Of a DNA stretch of 64,000 nucleotides, positions 1 to 12,270 are shown piece by piece. Origin of the DNA: Ficedula albicollis (taxonomy: Eukaryota > Chordata > Aves > Passeriformes > Muscicapidae); assembly GCF_000247815.1 (NCBI RefSeq), contig NC_021674.1:9918466-9982465 (forward strand), read 5' to 3'. Position numbers and translations under genes: made by a program. The notes below the pieces were generated by a model, which was not told the DNA's origin, ran no database searches, and was given only the letters and a program-made list of their open reading frames with translations. Position 1 is the stretch's first letter. Each line of letters starts with the position of its first letter.

Positions 1-3000
1 CCTACATACAGTCAACTGGACTATTCCCTTTTGAGTTGATATTATTAGCAAGACCTGGACATTTTAAGCCTTTTAGAGCACAGGAATCTCCCTCATCATG
101 CAACCCAAAGCCCACAGAAATCTCTTGGAATCACTGACTTTCCAGCTACAGTAATTTAGCTTCATAGCTGGAAAAATACTCATATTGATGCACAAGAAAG
201 TGGTAAAAAAAGGTGAAAGCAGACTTCAATCTGACAGTAACAAAAAATTGCCCACCTACAGTCCTTCAAAGATGCAGCCAAAACTTGCAACTGAATTAAC
301 AAATTGTGAAGCAGACCCTCTAGCAGCTAGAATCAGACTGAAAAAACCCAGGGCATTACGTGACACATTTCTTTGCTCTGATTGGGAAACCATGTCACTT
401 CCCCCCTAGATATTACTGGTATATGTTAAAACAAGTATTCCACAAGCGATGAAATAAACAGGGCTTGGTTTCTAAGGGATGTGTCTGAGCATGACTGGCT
501 GTTTAAGTGAGAGGTATGGTGTGAAAGCAAAGCTGCTCTTGTGGGGTGGCTGTTTAGTGTCCAGTAGGGCATGACTGCCAGCTGAGTTTATCCACAGGTA
601 AGGCAATTTTAACAAGGGTTTTCCCACACTGTTTGCCCAGTGTCTAATCAGGGATGAGCTCAGCTGGAGTACTAAGAGCTCTCTGTTTTACCCAGCTGCC
701 TATTTTTATGAAGCCTGTAGGAAATGAATGTCTTCAAGACCTCAGTTTGGTTTTCCCTGGGCATGTGGCTCAAGAAGTATTACTGGAGCAATGGACAGGA
801 CAAGCAGAAGATTAATGGTACAAATACAAATCTGTAAGAAACCAAGCCAAAGATGAATTTGTGTGTGTCTTTTTACTCCAAGCTGTAATTAAATTCAATG
901 AGGCACAGAGCCTTAGGACCCACATCTTAGAGAGCCCTGTACCTACTATTTTCAGTGATCTGTGGCCTGGTTTCTGGAGATGCTGCTCATCTGTACCTCA
1001 TGTTGAAGCTATTAAAATTCACTGAACAACTAAATTATAAGTCTCACATTAGGACCCAAACATCAACCGGTGAGTTTCTGCAGCACAACCACCAAGTTTA
1101 TAGTATTTGGCTGAACTGCTCAACTGGCTGGGCCTCGTATTAAGCAAAGAAGGTCTTTGTGTTGTTTGTGACTAAGACTGAATAAATGACCCTTAAACGG
1201 ATTGTGATGGCAACTGAGGCTGCAGAATTTTCCTGTACTTCATTATAGGTTTTGGGAAAATGCATAGACCTCTGCACAAAGAAATAAAACCCATAGAGGC
1301 ATTCTGGTGTTGTTCTGGGCATTAGTCAGGTTCTTAGAAAAATAGCTGCCAATAATTAGTGTCCTAACCCTGTATTTTGGGGGTGATTATATTTTATTAA
1401 ACTCAGTGGGAAGTTTGCCATTGACCTCAGTGGGGCCAATGCTTTACACCTACCAAGCTCATGGGTTTCAGAAAAAAATAAGACATTCAACACCCCTTAG
1501 AGCAAAGCCCGTTGAGCCTAAATACAGACTTTAGACCTTCCTGCCAGACATCCATTCATCCTGGTTTACATTCACAGATGCAGCACAGCTGCTTTGAAAA
1601 GTATCTGAGCTCTAGAAAACAAATATAAATCCGGCTCAATGTCAGCAATCTGACAAACAAACCAATAAATTGCTGTGTTTTCACTACCTGCCTCATACCC
1701 TCAATCTGTTTTGGGTCTTTGACATAGAGGAGGGTCCAGAGAAACTGTACAACAATAAGAACACAGTATCATCCCAACAATAAGGAAATTATGGTTACAG
1801 GATCCATAAAAGAAGATTACATCTCTTGCCAGGAGAAGGATCTGGAGGAGAGCACACCGTAATTTACAGAACAGCTGCCATAGGGCCGCAGCTCCTGAAC
1901 ATCGTCACATTTCAAGAGCAAGATGTATAAAAAAGGTGGCTGGAAAAAATCCTCAAACTATAATTTCAGCACTAGGAAAACCACCAGAGAAAATAGTAGA
2001 AGAGTTGTCATTTTAGAGAAATCAAATATATTTCAAATAAAAATTTGTTAGGGTCAATGAATAAACTCACATCATTGCTACATTCAACTGATTTTTTTTT
2101 TTAGGAGGCACATAAACTTTGCTGTTTGAGGGGATAAATCAATGACAAAGTGTGTGATGTTGGGAAGAAATTTCCTCTGCTAGCAGATGATTCCAATACA
2201 GAGTTTCTTGTATTCTTTCCCTTTGAAGTATCTGGTACAGGCTGTGGTTAGAGACAGGATATCAGCCTGATGAACCCCAAAGACATTTTCTTGTAGCTCA
2301 AAGTTCAGATGGTCACAAACAGCAGTTGTTCTGGTAAGAAAAAAGCATCACGCATTTGCTCTAAGTTCAAAAGCTCTCTGCTCAGCACCTGGATTTGCAG
2401 CTCTTCATGCCACATCTTTACAACCACTTCCTTCAGGATCTGGCCATAAAAAGTGCTCTGATGGTGACAGCGCTTAAAATGTTATGTATGTGAGTGGGTT
2501 TGAAAACAGTCCTTTCAGAGGTGCTTCTTTGTTGCAGGACCTTTTGGTCATGAATGTTAGTACACAGGCATCCTTTCAGCCTTTAAAAAAAAAATACTTG
2601 ATTGGAATTTAAACCTAATATCAGAAATAATTTCTGCCAGCTGGAAACCCTGCAAGCTGCCAAAAATGACTGAAAGGTAGCTGAGGGAACCTCCCTGCCA
2701 ATTTGTCACTTTCTAAGTCAAAACTGTCTACTCCACCTACCTGTATTTCTTTTGTGAAAGTCCAAGTAAGTGAAATATCCTGGTAATTGAGCACAGGAAA
2801 AAAAATGGGTGACAAGCTAAGGTGCTAAGTTTAAAATCAGTGATCCTAGAGTCTCACAAAACCCTCAGCTGCCACTAGGACACTTGTTCCTTTGCAGGAG
2901 CAGAAAGAAGCTCCCATTTCAAACAGCCCTATGAAGACAGAATTGGGGAGTGTAGTATAAGAAATCCCCTTTTATCAATGTAGTCTGTCATTGTACCCAG

Positions 3001-3023
3001 TCCTTGAAGAGAACTGGGAGAAG

Positions 3024-3275
3024 GAGAATCATGGAATATCCTCAGCTGGAAGGGACCCACAGGGATCACCAATGTCCAGCTCCTGTGCAGAACACCCCAA
3101 TAACCACACCACGTGCCTTAGGGTGCCTTCCCTGACACAACTTCAAGCCGTTCCCTTGGGTCCTGTCACTGGTCACCAGAGAGAAGAGATCAGTGTCTGC
3201 CCCTCCTCTTTCCCTCCTGAGAAGTTGCAACTGCAGTCAGGCCTCCCCTCAGTCCCCTCCAGGCTGAACAAGAAG
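3024..3275 (-). mobile_element. CR1 LINE 3' fragment (minus orientation)
   Basis: The plus strand begins with a degenerate form of the reverse-complemented CR1 tail (GAATCATGGAAT, then GCTGGAAGGGACCCACAGGG). It continues through a diverged 3' region and ends near CCCCTCCAGGCTGAACAAG, which is typical of bird CR1 3' sequence read on the opposite strand. It is 5'-truncated, as nearly all CR1 copies are, carries no intact reverse transcriptase frame and is old judging by its divergence. The right-hand boundary is approximate. Confidence 0.8.
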
Positions 3276-6200
3276 GGCATGGGAAGTTCATCTCAGAGAG
3301 CTGGCAGTCGAGGAGGTGCTTTGGGTGCCAAACTTAAGATACTGGCATCCAAGCCTTTCAAATGTCAGGAGAGAAATCCTGGCTTCACTTTAGCCTATGG
3401 GTCTTTCTCCACTGACTTAAGTGGAATTAGTATTTTACTTCAGGGAACTGGAGAGCAGTCTCCAGTCTCCAGTTGTCTCCTACCTGTTGCTGGAAGGAGT
3501 CCATTTATTCAAAGCCTAGAGAAGCGCAAATGCAGCAAATAGCATTGCATTGGTGATGGCTGATGGAGTTTTGAAATCAAATGTATGTGGTATTTTTGCT
3601 ACCTCTCTGGCACATTGCAGCCTCTTAAATCTCTCTGCAAAGATCTCTCTGCAAAGACAGGGGTAAGTGTGAGGACTCTGCTCACCCTGCAGCCTGCTCC
3701 AGGCCTGTAGCATTTCTGGCCACATGTGGAAGTACAACTATGTCTCAGCCTTGTACAGAAACTGCACTTAAACTGTGGAACTGGCAATGTTGCAAAGGCT
3801 GCCTTGCTCTGGCCAAATGGCTTGCCACAAACCCCTCCATTTCAGACAAATGAATGAATGCACAGGCTTTCCTGCTTGCCAAAATGCCCATGGTTTCCCC
3901 AGAGCCCAGTCAATGGCAAACGAGAAACAGCATCACTGACTATCTAGCATGTGACCCTTGAGCTACAGCAAAGCAGAAAAACCCCCCGAGCAGAATATAT
4001 CTCTGCTGCATCCTACTGCTATTTTGTTTGCTATCTGGAAGCCCTTCTCATTTCTGTGGCTGGCTCAACCCCTTAATAAGGGTCTGGGGGTTTTGCTCTA
4101 GATGAGGATGTTCACTGAGGTCTATTCACTAAGTGAACAGAGGAATCCTGCAGCCATCCCCAAGACCTGGGGTCACTGCACAGAAACCCCATTCATTGTT
4201 GCCAAGCCACCAGGGTCAGCCATACAGCTGGAGTTTTACCAGTTTATTTAGTTATTTGAAGGGTAGCTGTCACTTAGGCTTTTAGATCATGTTGGTAATA
4301 TTGGGTTTCTGTTCAAAAAGGATATCCATATCCATATCCACACTTCCAATTTGACAGCCTGAGCCATGGTGTTAGTCTGAATGCTCCTCTTGGAGGCACA
4401 CACCATCAGCCCTTCCTGGCAGGAATACATGGAAACTGCTGGGGCATTTCAGCACATCAGGCCCCATACCCGTGCATTACTGTGACAATGGGAGCTTCCT
4501 TTTAGGTATCCCTCAAAAGAAAAGAAATAAAAAAAAGAAGATTGTATTTCTTCTTATGTTTCATATCTAGGATGAACCATATTTCCCACATCTGCATTCA
4601 GTCCTAACTTCTATTTCCTTTCTGTTTTAGCTGTTCAGAGTTTTCTGAAACAAATTTATTGGGATTTGAATTTTGCAGTGTTCAGACTCCTGAATAAAAC
4701 CAGCAGAGTACTGCTTCTTTTGGCTGCCCACACCAAAATAACTCTCTGCTGTAAGTTGTGACCAGCACTTTGGCAAAATGTGGTTCAAAGTTATACTTTG
4801 TAACCTGGGTTTTATCATTGTTCTCAGGAAGTTGTAAAAAGTAAGCACTTCTAAAGTGAAATCACTTGAGTTCAGTTGTTCTGGAATTGGGCTTTTAAAG
4901 TCGGAAATTACTCTCTAGGGCACAAGGATGATAATGCTTCAAATTTCAGAAGTGTCTGAGCTTTTAGTTTCTGAATGAGGTCGGAGCTAAATGTAATCTG
5001 CACACTGGAAATGTCAGATTTGAAGATAGGGTACATTTGGAAACGTATCAGACTAAATATTTCAAGGGTCTCACTGTAGTGACAAGTTCCCTATCCCTGT
5101 TCTTCTTTTTTATGACTGAAATGTCACATCAAGAGCTCTATCAGTTAATAAGATAACACTGGCACAACACTGAAGTTGGGAAATTAAGAGTGTGAAAATC
5201 AGCAAAGTGCTTGCTCAAAGCAGTAAGCCTGACAGTAGTCCTGTCAGTTGCCTTAAAACAGATGTTGGCCAATTCAGTAGCTCATCATGACATAAACTCA
5301 CAAAATGCAAAAAAAGGAATGCCAGTTCATGTGACATTTTCTATATAATTAACAATAATTGAATAATCTAGATAAGAATTAAGTTTAAGGCTGTGTATGA
5401 CTTGGCAATGTCTTATCCATCCCAAAGTATGCATTTATTCTCACTCCCTGAGGCAATGATACTTACTCAAAACATCAGTGACTCCTTAGGTGATTACATG
5501 AATACATTAAGTCTGAAAATCACTTTGTACTTTCCTTGCTACCTTGGAGCATGGAGCTGTGATGGCTCATGCAGAGAGATGGGATGTGTTACAGTTCTCA
5601 CAAACCTTTCTCCTTTCAACCACCCAGAGTGCAGCCGTGAGATCCCGTCTCACATGATGTTAGGCAGCAGGCTTGGAATCCAACAGAAGCCAAACCAAAG
5701 TCTGTCAACTCTTCCTAAATGAATTTACAAGTGGGGAATGAGGGAATGAGATGAATGGCATGGGATGGTCGGGCATTACTGCAGAAAAGCAACTAAAAAT
5801 ATTTGTGGGGATCTAAGTATATGACCCCAAAAATACACACATATTTTCCACCATTTAAATATCTTGTCTCTGGGTGGAAGCCAAACATTCTTCTATTTAT
5901 TTCCACATATGCCATCAAGATTCTAAGGAATTTAATTGCCTAAATACATCCTGAAAAAGGACAAGGTGTTAGGAGAACGTTAACTCACCCTAGCTGAAGA
6001 GAGGAAAGCATCTCCTTGTGGCTCTCACAGAGAAAGGCTGCGTTTCTGTTACTACAAGACAAGTTCTGTCTGTGGTAAGTACTGAGAACACATGCAAAGG
6101 TACCTCGTTTCCAGGCATCCTGACAGCTACTTCAAATTTGCATTTTAAAGTGGAATTAGGAGAGAAAGATTTACACACCCCTTGCTGGCATCTTGGTTTG

Positions 6201-7633
6201 TGCTTCATGCAGCGAGGCTCCTGGCAAAGACCAAACTTCCCGATTAATCTCCAGGATGATAGGAGAAATGACGTTTGGATGATGGTGGTGACTTGTGCTC
6301 AGGATACTTCAGGCCAGACTGTGTCACAAAACCCCCACATGGCTTTACTGCAGTCACTCAAACTCTTGGACTTGTTTTCGCAACGGGGGTAAGTCTGTTT
6401 TGCCCATTTAAAATACAAGCTCTCCAAAAACAGAGTGGGAAAAACTTCCTAGCCAGTGATAAAAGGAGGCCAGGTGAACTCCCCTCATGCATCCTGCCCC
6501 TGAAGGCAATGCCAGGCAGCTGCATTCCTGAGAAATGCTCCTTACTTTGGTCTCTTAGAGAAGAACAGAGCTGGAGGGACCCACACTGGTTATTATCCCT
6601 TGCAGTTACCCTCCACCCTGCCACATCTGGCCTGATGCTGCTTCTGTGAGAGGCTTCTTATAAGCATTTGTAGGCTTCCTGAGGGAGCAGTCAAGAAAAC
6701 CCTCTCCTTACCCTTTGATTCTTTAGTTTCACAGGCTATGAGGAGAAACAATTCACACAGGTGGAACTGTGTTTGAAACAAAGAACGCCTCCCCAGGGAA
6801 AAGCCTGGGTGTGAACTGGGTCTGCACAGCTGCTGCTTAACTAAGGAAAAGAGATGCTTGGAGAGCCACTCTGACCCAGGCAATGGTAGCTGCACATTTG
6901 GTGTCAAATCCCTGCTAGAGAATGCCAAGCTGCATTTGTCAGACTCCAAAGCTCACCCTGCTTAAGGACATTATTCTAAAATGTATTTTGTATTACATTT
7001 ACTAGTCAACTACATTTTTTTTAAAAACCATAAAATATCCAAAATGTCCATATAGTTTCATACGGTTACAAGCTTACAGTATTGGTGTCCTCTCCAACCT
7101 CAGTCTCTGCGATTGCATCCTACCAAGAGGACAGCACCTGTCCCAAATGGACAACAAGAGTAAAATTATGCTGCAGAAAGCTGGTTGATGTTCATGGCGC
7201 CTCCTACCTTGATGACACTTGAATTTTCCAAAAATTCAGTGCCCGAATGTAATGTTTTCTGGTTGAGTTTAGAAATCTCCAGGCATAAGTAACACCTTTG
7301 ATTCATGGACAGCAAAAGGACACTGCAGGCTGCAAGAAATATGGTTTAGCCAGGCATTTTGTGGGATGAGCCAAATGGCCAGGGAATAGGGTTGGAGCTT
7401 TTCTCCATTAGTTAAGAGAGCGTGATGGACTGTGAGCAGTACTTTGCAGCTTTGCTGCAGATGGACCCAAACACCAACGCAAACCGAATGATTTTGTGTA
7501 TGAGTCCTGAGCGCAGCACCTGACCTCCAGTGAGCATTTCTCATGAGGGCTGCAAGTTTAAAAAACATGGAACATACACATACCATTAGTTCTATAATAA
7601 ATGTACATAGAAATCTTCGTTTATATGAGCATA

Positions 7634-8358
7634 TCATGTTTCTAGGAATATGGAAACAAATATAAATTACTAAAAAAGTGTGTTCTTTGCTTCCTCCCTG
7701 ACATACTGCTTGAGGCAGCTTTGTTGTTCAGCAGCACATAAAAAAGGAGCAACAGCTTGGTTATCACTTACCTATGGAAAAATAAACCTGGGCTCTGCAG
7801 ATGTGGTTGCTGTTGGCCTGACAAAGCCGTTGGAAGTTATTATAAAAATTCAGATAAACTCACTGGTTTCTCTTCTCAACCATGGAGATTTGTGACAGCC
7901 TGGTATCCATTTAAACTGGGTTATTCTCTTTCCTCTGAGCAGGGATGGCCGTGTAGGCACCTCAGGCATCTCTCCCGGCCAGTGGCTGCAAACCTCATGT
8001 TTCTAGGAATATGGAAACAAATATAAATTACTAAAAAAGTGTGTTCTTTGCTTCCTCCCTGACATACTGCTTGAGGCAGCTTTGTTGTTCAGCAGCACAT
8101 AAAAAAGGAGCAACAGCTTGGTTATCACTTACCTATGGAAAAATAAACCTGGGCTCTGCAGATGTGGTTGCTGTTGGCCTGACAAAGCCGTTGGAAGTTA
8201 TTATAAAAATTCAGATAAACTCACTGGTTTTTCTTCTCAACCACGGAGATTGGTGACAGCCTGGTATCCATTTAAACTGGGTTATTCTCTTTCCTCTGAG
8301 CAGGGATGGCCGTGTAGGCACCTCAGGCATCTCTCCCGGCCAGTGGCTGCAAACCTCA
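7634..8358 (+). repeat. 361-bp direct tandem duplication
   Basis: Positions 7634-7994 are repeated at 7995-8355, with identity continuing about 3 bases further, at a constant offset of 361. I see three substitutions between the copies, all clustered in the stretch corresponding to 7870-7895 and its partner, and no indels. The unit matches no mobile element I know and has no terminal repeats. The high identity and absence of a target-site duplication fit a very recent duplication or two alleles placed in tandem by the assembler. Confidence 0.95.
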
Positions 8359-8595
8359 GCAGCCCGGCCGGGCCTTGCGGGGGGGGGGGGGGGGGTCGGC
8401 AGCCACACCTGCAGCCTTTCCCCGCTCCCCCCTTCTCCTTGGAGCCTGCTGAGGTGAAACAAGGTAAAACAACAACAGCCCCGAGGCACCTCTACCTCAG
8501 CCCAAAGCCGTGTGGGGGTGAGCCTCAGGGGAGAAGAGCAGCGAGAGCAAGAGGGAGCCTTGGCCAGCGCCACCAGGCCACGTCCTCCTGCCAAA
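8356..8595. other. GC-rich stretch with 17-base G run
   Basis: Just past the 361-bp duplication the composition turns GC- and CpG-rich, with CCCGGCCGGG near 8363 and an uninterrupted G run at 8379-8395. It lies just downstream of the probable SPRED2 polyadenylation region. No exon with convincing splice sites was seen. It could be a small CpG island or merely GC-rich intergenic DNA, and the G run length is unreliable. Confidence 0.5.
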
Positions 8596-8827
8596 CACCT
8601 AAAAACCACCTGAAAAAACCCACCCGTCCTCATCCTCCCTTGCTGCATCTGGACGAGAATGGCTGTGCCCAAGGCTAAAACTGTAAAATAAAGCAGGTTT
8701 TTTCCACAGAAACCCCCAGCTCCGGAGATGCCCCCAATGTGGTTCCCTCTCACTTCCCAGCCACCTCAACAGCAATAAACAGCACAATTTTGACAATAAG
8801 CAGCATCATTTTGATATGATGTATTTG

Positions 8828-8835
8828 TATTTACA
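8828..8835 (-). promoter_or_regulatory. Pumilio-type motif in distal 3' UTR
   Basis: The minus strand reads TGTAAATA, an exact match to the Pumilio response element TGTANATA. It lies near the distal end of the inferred SPRED2 3' UTR, so only transcripts using the most distal poly(A) site would contain it. An 8-mer of this kind occurs by chance, so function is only suggested. Confidence 0.35.
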
Positions 8836-9030
8836 TGGTACATTTTAAAGCAATAGCTACACTGATCATACATATTAGAAACAATAAAAAAAGAAGTTAA
8901 GAACTAAAATGTACATCATACACTTGTATATATATTTTTTTTTACACAGAGGTAAAAAGGCTTATAAAAATCAATACAACAGGGTTTTAACTTTTAGTAT
9001 ATAGATACATAATGATGAGGCTTCAGGCAC

Positions 9031-9036
9031 TTTAAT
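9031..9036 (-). terminator. Candidate distal poly(A) signal ATTAAA
   Basis: The minus strand reads ATTAAA, the commonest variant poly(A) signal, about 380 bases beyond the canonical AATAAA. It could give a second, longer 3' UTR isoform. No strong GU-rich element follows closely, so the call is weak. Confidence 0.3.
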
Positions 9037-9249
9037 TTGTTAACGTGAGCAATAGCTTGGAAAAAATAAAACCAAACAAAGAACCAAAACCTTTCCACAA
9101 CAGGAAAAAAAATTGGTTAATGTTTTTGTTACCACAGATACAAAAATAAAATCTGAATAATTTCTCTCAAATGATTGATGTCAGTATTGCAAAGCTGACT
9201 GGGAGAATGCTACACACTGTTCAGCAGCAGTGTGGAAATTAAGGAGAAA

Positions 9250-9257
9250 TATTTACA
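9250..9257 (-). promoter_or_regulatory. Second Pumilio-type motif in 3' UTR
   Basis: The minus strand reads TGTAAATA again, about 420 bases upstream in the transcript of the other copy. Two exact copies in one 3' UTR strengthen the case slightly. It lies downstream of the AATAAA at 9419, so a transcript cut at that proximal site would lose both motifs. Confidence 0.35.
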
Positions 9258-9413
9258 AAAAACCACCCATTTCTATCCTTGTGCCCTTACACCACTGCCA
9301 TCACGAACCAAATAACATACGCAGCAAAATCTACAAGTATTACAAAAACCCAAGAGAAGAGGGAGGAAGGAAGAGGGAAAGAAAAAAAAAAAAGGGACTT
9401 TTTAAAAATAACT

Positions 9414-9419
9414 TTTATT
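9414..9419 (-). terminator. Candidate proximal poly(A) signal AATAAA
   Basis: A canonical AATAAA reads on the minus strand inside the SPRED2 3' UTR. About 25-40 bases downstream in the transcript sense comes a U-rich tract (the plus-strand A run near 9382-9393), as expected of a downstream element. Usage cannot be judged from sequence. Confidence 0.45.
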
Positions 9420-9495
9420 TTCAGACATACAGAAAGGCTTGGAGTATGTCTACTTTACTTAAATAAATAGGGGCACTTCAAGACCGGACAAAAAA

Positions 9496-9545
9496 CTGTA
9501 AGATCTTTTTGTAGTGTTGTGCTTTAAAGAGAGAAGATCTTACAG
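9496..9545. repeat. Perfect 12-bp inverted repeat (3' UTR hairpin)
   Basis: Positions 9496-9507 (CTGTAAGATCTT) are the exact reverse complement of 9534-9545 (AAGATCTTACAG), separated by 26 bases. Transcribed from the minus strand as part of the SPRED2 3' UTR, this would form a 12-bp stem with a 26-nt loop. It sits about 80 bases upstream, in the transcript, of the AATAAA at 9419. No known element of this form is recognised. Confidence 0.7.
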
Positions 9546-11616
9546 GTATTTGTTTACATGAAACAACTTTTGAGAACAGAAATAAAAGGAAAAGGTTGTT
9601 TCATTAATTATCTTTTTACGAGGCTGGCTTGATGTTTACTAGACACCATTGAAAGATTTGTCAACTGCTATTAGGCACAAAATATTTGTATTTCATTCAG
9701 CAAACCCAGACACATCACCCAGAGTGTAACACTCCATCCCTTTTCCACTATCATTCAATTTTTTCTCCAACCGAAAGAATCCCCAGTAACTGCTATGAAT
9801 TAAACCTACCCAACTCTATAGTGTATAATAAGCACATTGCATACTTAATTCACGGTTGACTAAAAAGCTGTGATTAACTCTCAGAGGAACCGTTGAGACA
9901 TTCCACCAAGAAAGAATGGCAAGCGTTCCTTTTACATTTATTTGGCAAATTAATTCTTAAAAAAAAAAATCCTCTCTTTTAAGACTGATGTCAATGTGCA
10001 ATAGAGGGAGGGAAAGGACATGCGCCCACTGGCAATTTACTGCAGAAAGAAATTATGGCAGGAACAGCAGTGCCAGCTTTGACAAGCCAATCCCTAGCTG
10101 CCTCAAAGTATTCGGATTGTACTATGCTAGTTAGAGCTCACTGCGCTAAATCATTTTTTTTTATTTTTTAATAAAAATTATTTGGCTATTCCTTGTAATA
10201 TATTAGAAAAATACTCTTTTTCCAAGCTAATTACAAGCCTTGTACACAAGACAACATGACATTAAAAAAACATAATTAAAAAAAAAACTTAAAGGAATAT
10301 TATCCTGCTGTATGCACCTTATGCATCCACTTGATAAACCTGGGTGGTGAACTGGGGAGGGGGGAAGCCAGGCAGACACCTCAGTCTGGCTCCTGCAAAG
10401 ACTCACATGCTCCATCCCACACACAGGTCACAGCAACGCGCTGAGACATGTGAAAGCATCTGGCGGACTGGGACCGCAGGTCACAGACTGGAAGTGGTAG
10501 TTAACATCCTGGCTTTGCATTTTCATATACCTACTTAGATTGCTAAATGTTGTTACTACAGTGGACGCGAATGTTCTCATGCTCATGTATACAGAAAACA
10601 AATACACGTGATTTTCCATGTAATCCACCACTTAATGCAGCATTTCCCCAGAATTGCCATAATAGTGCTTTTGACATTGCATTGTTAGTAATTCTTTGCA
10701 TATCAACAATTTTCCTCATCTGGAACCTTAGTGTTTTTATTCACAGATCTCTACGTTGCTGGCTAATGAAGAAGTTCCCTTTCTTTTTGGGCAGAGCTCT
10801 GAAAACACATTTTTCCAATGTTATTTAGGGAAAAGAGAAAAGCCTAAAATTTAAGTTTCCCTTTCAAGTAGTGGTCTGAAATGATTACAGGTAAGGAGGA
10901 CTATCAGATTCTCAATGGTTATGTGACTATGGTAACTAAGCCTTACTTTCTGTTCACAGAGCTTTACGAACAGAGAAATAATTTAAGATGTTTGCTGAAG
11001 GAAATGACGATGGACCCTAGAAGAGAAACTGCAGCTTAGATGGCTATTTCAGCTTTGGAAAATAGAACAAAAAACCCAAAGAAAACCAGTGACAGAAATA
11101 CTGTGTTGTGGTACAAGTTTGTTACTAGCACACCTTCTATACACACACAATAGCTTGACGGTAAGTTAAAATATCTTCCAAGTGAGATCTCATTCACTAC
11201 ACCGCCCCATTTCTAGAAATGCCAAAGCTTGCTAACACGCTGATGGTACCACACTAGCAGAGGCAAGACAGACACAACCTGGAGATGTTCTACAATCCAC
11301 CACCATTTAAAGCAGTTCTTCTCTCAAACTCATTTTAAATGAAAAAAAAAAAAAATATAAACATGTACAAGACAGTCTGTTTCGATTACAGATTAATAAT
11401 ACAAAAGTCTATGCTGTAGGTTAGTTAGTTAGAACAGTTGATGAGCAAATCAATGCAGTGTGAGCCCCAGATGACCCAACGTGAAGTGATCCAAACTGGT
11501 GGTTTCTGGATGCTGTCGGGCACAGTGGCTGCATGAAAGTGAGTGACCTCAGTGCTCCAAAACCAACGTGTTCCTTAAACTACAGAAAAAACCTAACACT
11601 TCGAATGCATCTGTAG

Positions 11617-12270
11617 TCATCCAGCAGCTTTGTGTTTTCCACCACAGCACCTGCACATGACCCCACAGTGGTAACAAGCCCGAAGCGGCAAGTAACAGCA
11701 CATACATGGAGCAATGAAAGACAAGGCGATAAGGGCCATCCACCGGAGGCAAAACATTTCATCACTGGTGTCGCACGAGCAAGGATCTGTATAGTCTCCT
11801 TCTGGGTCGGACATACAGTGATAGAGCATAGTGTCTGCGCACCACATACAGCTCACTCGATGGATGCAAGTCTTGACGCGGTCTGGAGCATCCTGGCATT
11901 GACCCCGCTTGTTCTCCTCGTGGTTGAACATGTCCCTGCAGTACACGCACCGCGACCTCTCACCATCTTCCTTCCGCCTGGGCTTGAATTTGACAGGTTG
12001 AGTCTTTATCACAGCACCCTTGGTATCTTCACCCAGGTCAAAGTCCGAGTTGTCTACGTAAGGATAAGTGTATTCGTGTTTCGAGGCCTCGCTTTTGGCA
12101 AAACGTACGTAGGAGTCCATGTCATCAGGATCAAAGTTCTTTCCTCGTGCTGGGGCATGGCGATAATCCTCATATCCAGTCATCCAAATCTTTTCCCGAG
12201 GATTGATGCGCACTATCTCCTCATCATCGTCTGGAAAGTTGACGTGCCGGTAGGATCGTGGTACTACTGA
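11617..12270 (-). CDS. SPRED2: SPRED2 exon 6, coding part (KIT-binding segment end and Sprouty domain)
   Basis: This last coding exon of SPRED2 gives 217 residues and a TGA stop at 11619-11617. The acceptor is clear: the minus strand reads TTCCTACTTCCACAG directly before TCAGTAGTA at 12270, phase 0. The first part ([18 protein letters not shown], then GYEDYRHAP) is the KIT-binding region typical of SPRED proteins. From about residue 108 of the exon the cysteine-rich Sprouty domain begins ([18 protein letters not shown]), and it runs through [10 protein letters not shown], a hydrophobic stretch and [10 protein letters not shown] at the C-terminus. This domain is palmitoylated in the family, anchors SPRED at the plasma membrane and is needed for suppression of Ras/Raf/ERK signalling. 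[10 protein letters not shown] and [15 protein letters not shown] fit SPRED2 better than SPRED1 (which has CQERFNHEEN). The frame is intact. Confidence 0.97.
   Translation of the reverse strand, partial: SVVPRSYRHVNFPDDDEEIVRINPREKIWMTGYEDYRHAPARGKNFDPDDMDSYVRFAKSEASKHEYTYPYVDNSDFDLGEDTKGAVIKTQPVKFKPRRKEDGERSRCVYCRDMFNHEENKRGQCQDAPDRVKTCIHRVSCMWCADTMLYHCMSDPEGDYTDPCSCDTSDEMFCLRWMALIALSFIAPCMCCYLPLRACYHCGVMCRCCGGKHKAAG

Larger units (their letters stand above)
1..8800. other. Intergenic DNA downstream of SPRED2
   Basis: No coding exon, RNA gene or conserved protein segment could be supported here. The open frames are short, begin at arbitrary methionines and resemble no family I recognise. 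The identifiable content is a CR1 fragment near 3.0-3.3 kb, a 361-bp tandem duplication at 7.6-8.36 kb and a GC-rich stretch at 8.36-8.59 kb. In mammals the neighbour beyond the SPRED2 3' end is ACTR2, convergently oriented; no ACTR2 exon was recognised, so that gene, if syntenic, lies further left. Confidence 0.6.
8800..11616 (-). other. SPRED2: SPRED2 3' UTR (exon 6, non-coding part)
   Basis: This is the non-coding continuation of the last SPRED2 exon after its TGA. The region is AT-rich, lacks recognisable transposons and has no splice-like junctions, which suits a long 3' UTR. SPRED2 transcripts in other vertebrates also have multi-kilobase 3' UTRs. The end is not fixed. A canonical AATAAA on the minus strand lies at 9419-9414 and an ATTAAA at 9036-9031, while the AT-rich character continues to about 8,810 before composition changes. 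Other features are two Pumilio-type motifs and a perfect hairpin, listed separately. The lower boundary is an inference. Confidence 0.65.

Noticed and set aside
2991..3542. 183-codon plus-strand open frame
   Set aside because: Its first half overlaps a degraded CR1 repeat and it resembles no family I recognise.
11632..12270. 212-codon plus-strand open frame exactly antisense to SPRED2 exon 6
   Set aside because: The opposite strand encodes a recognisable conserved domain. The antisense peptide resembles nothing and is a composition effect.
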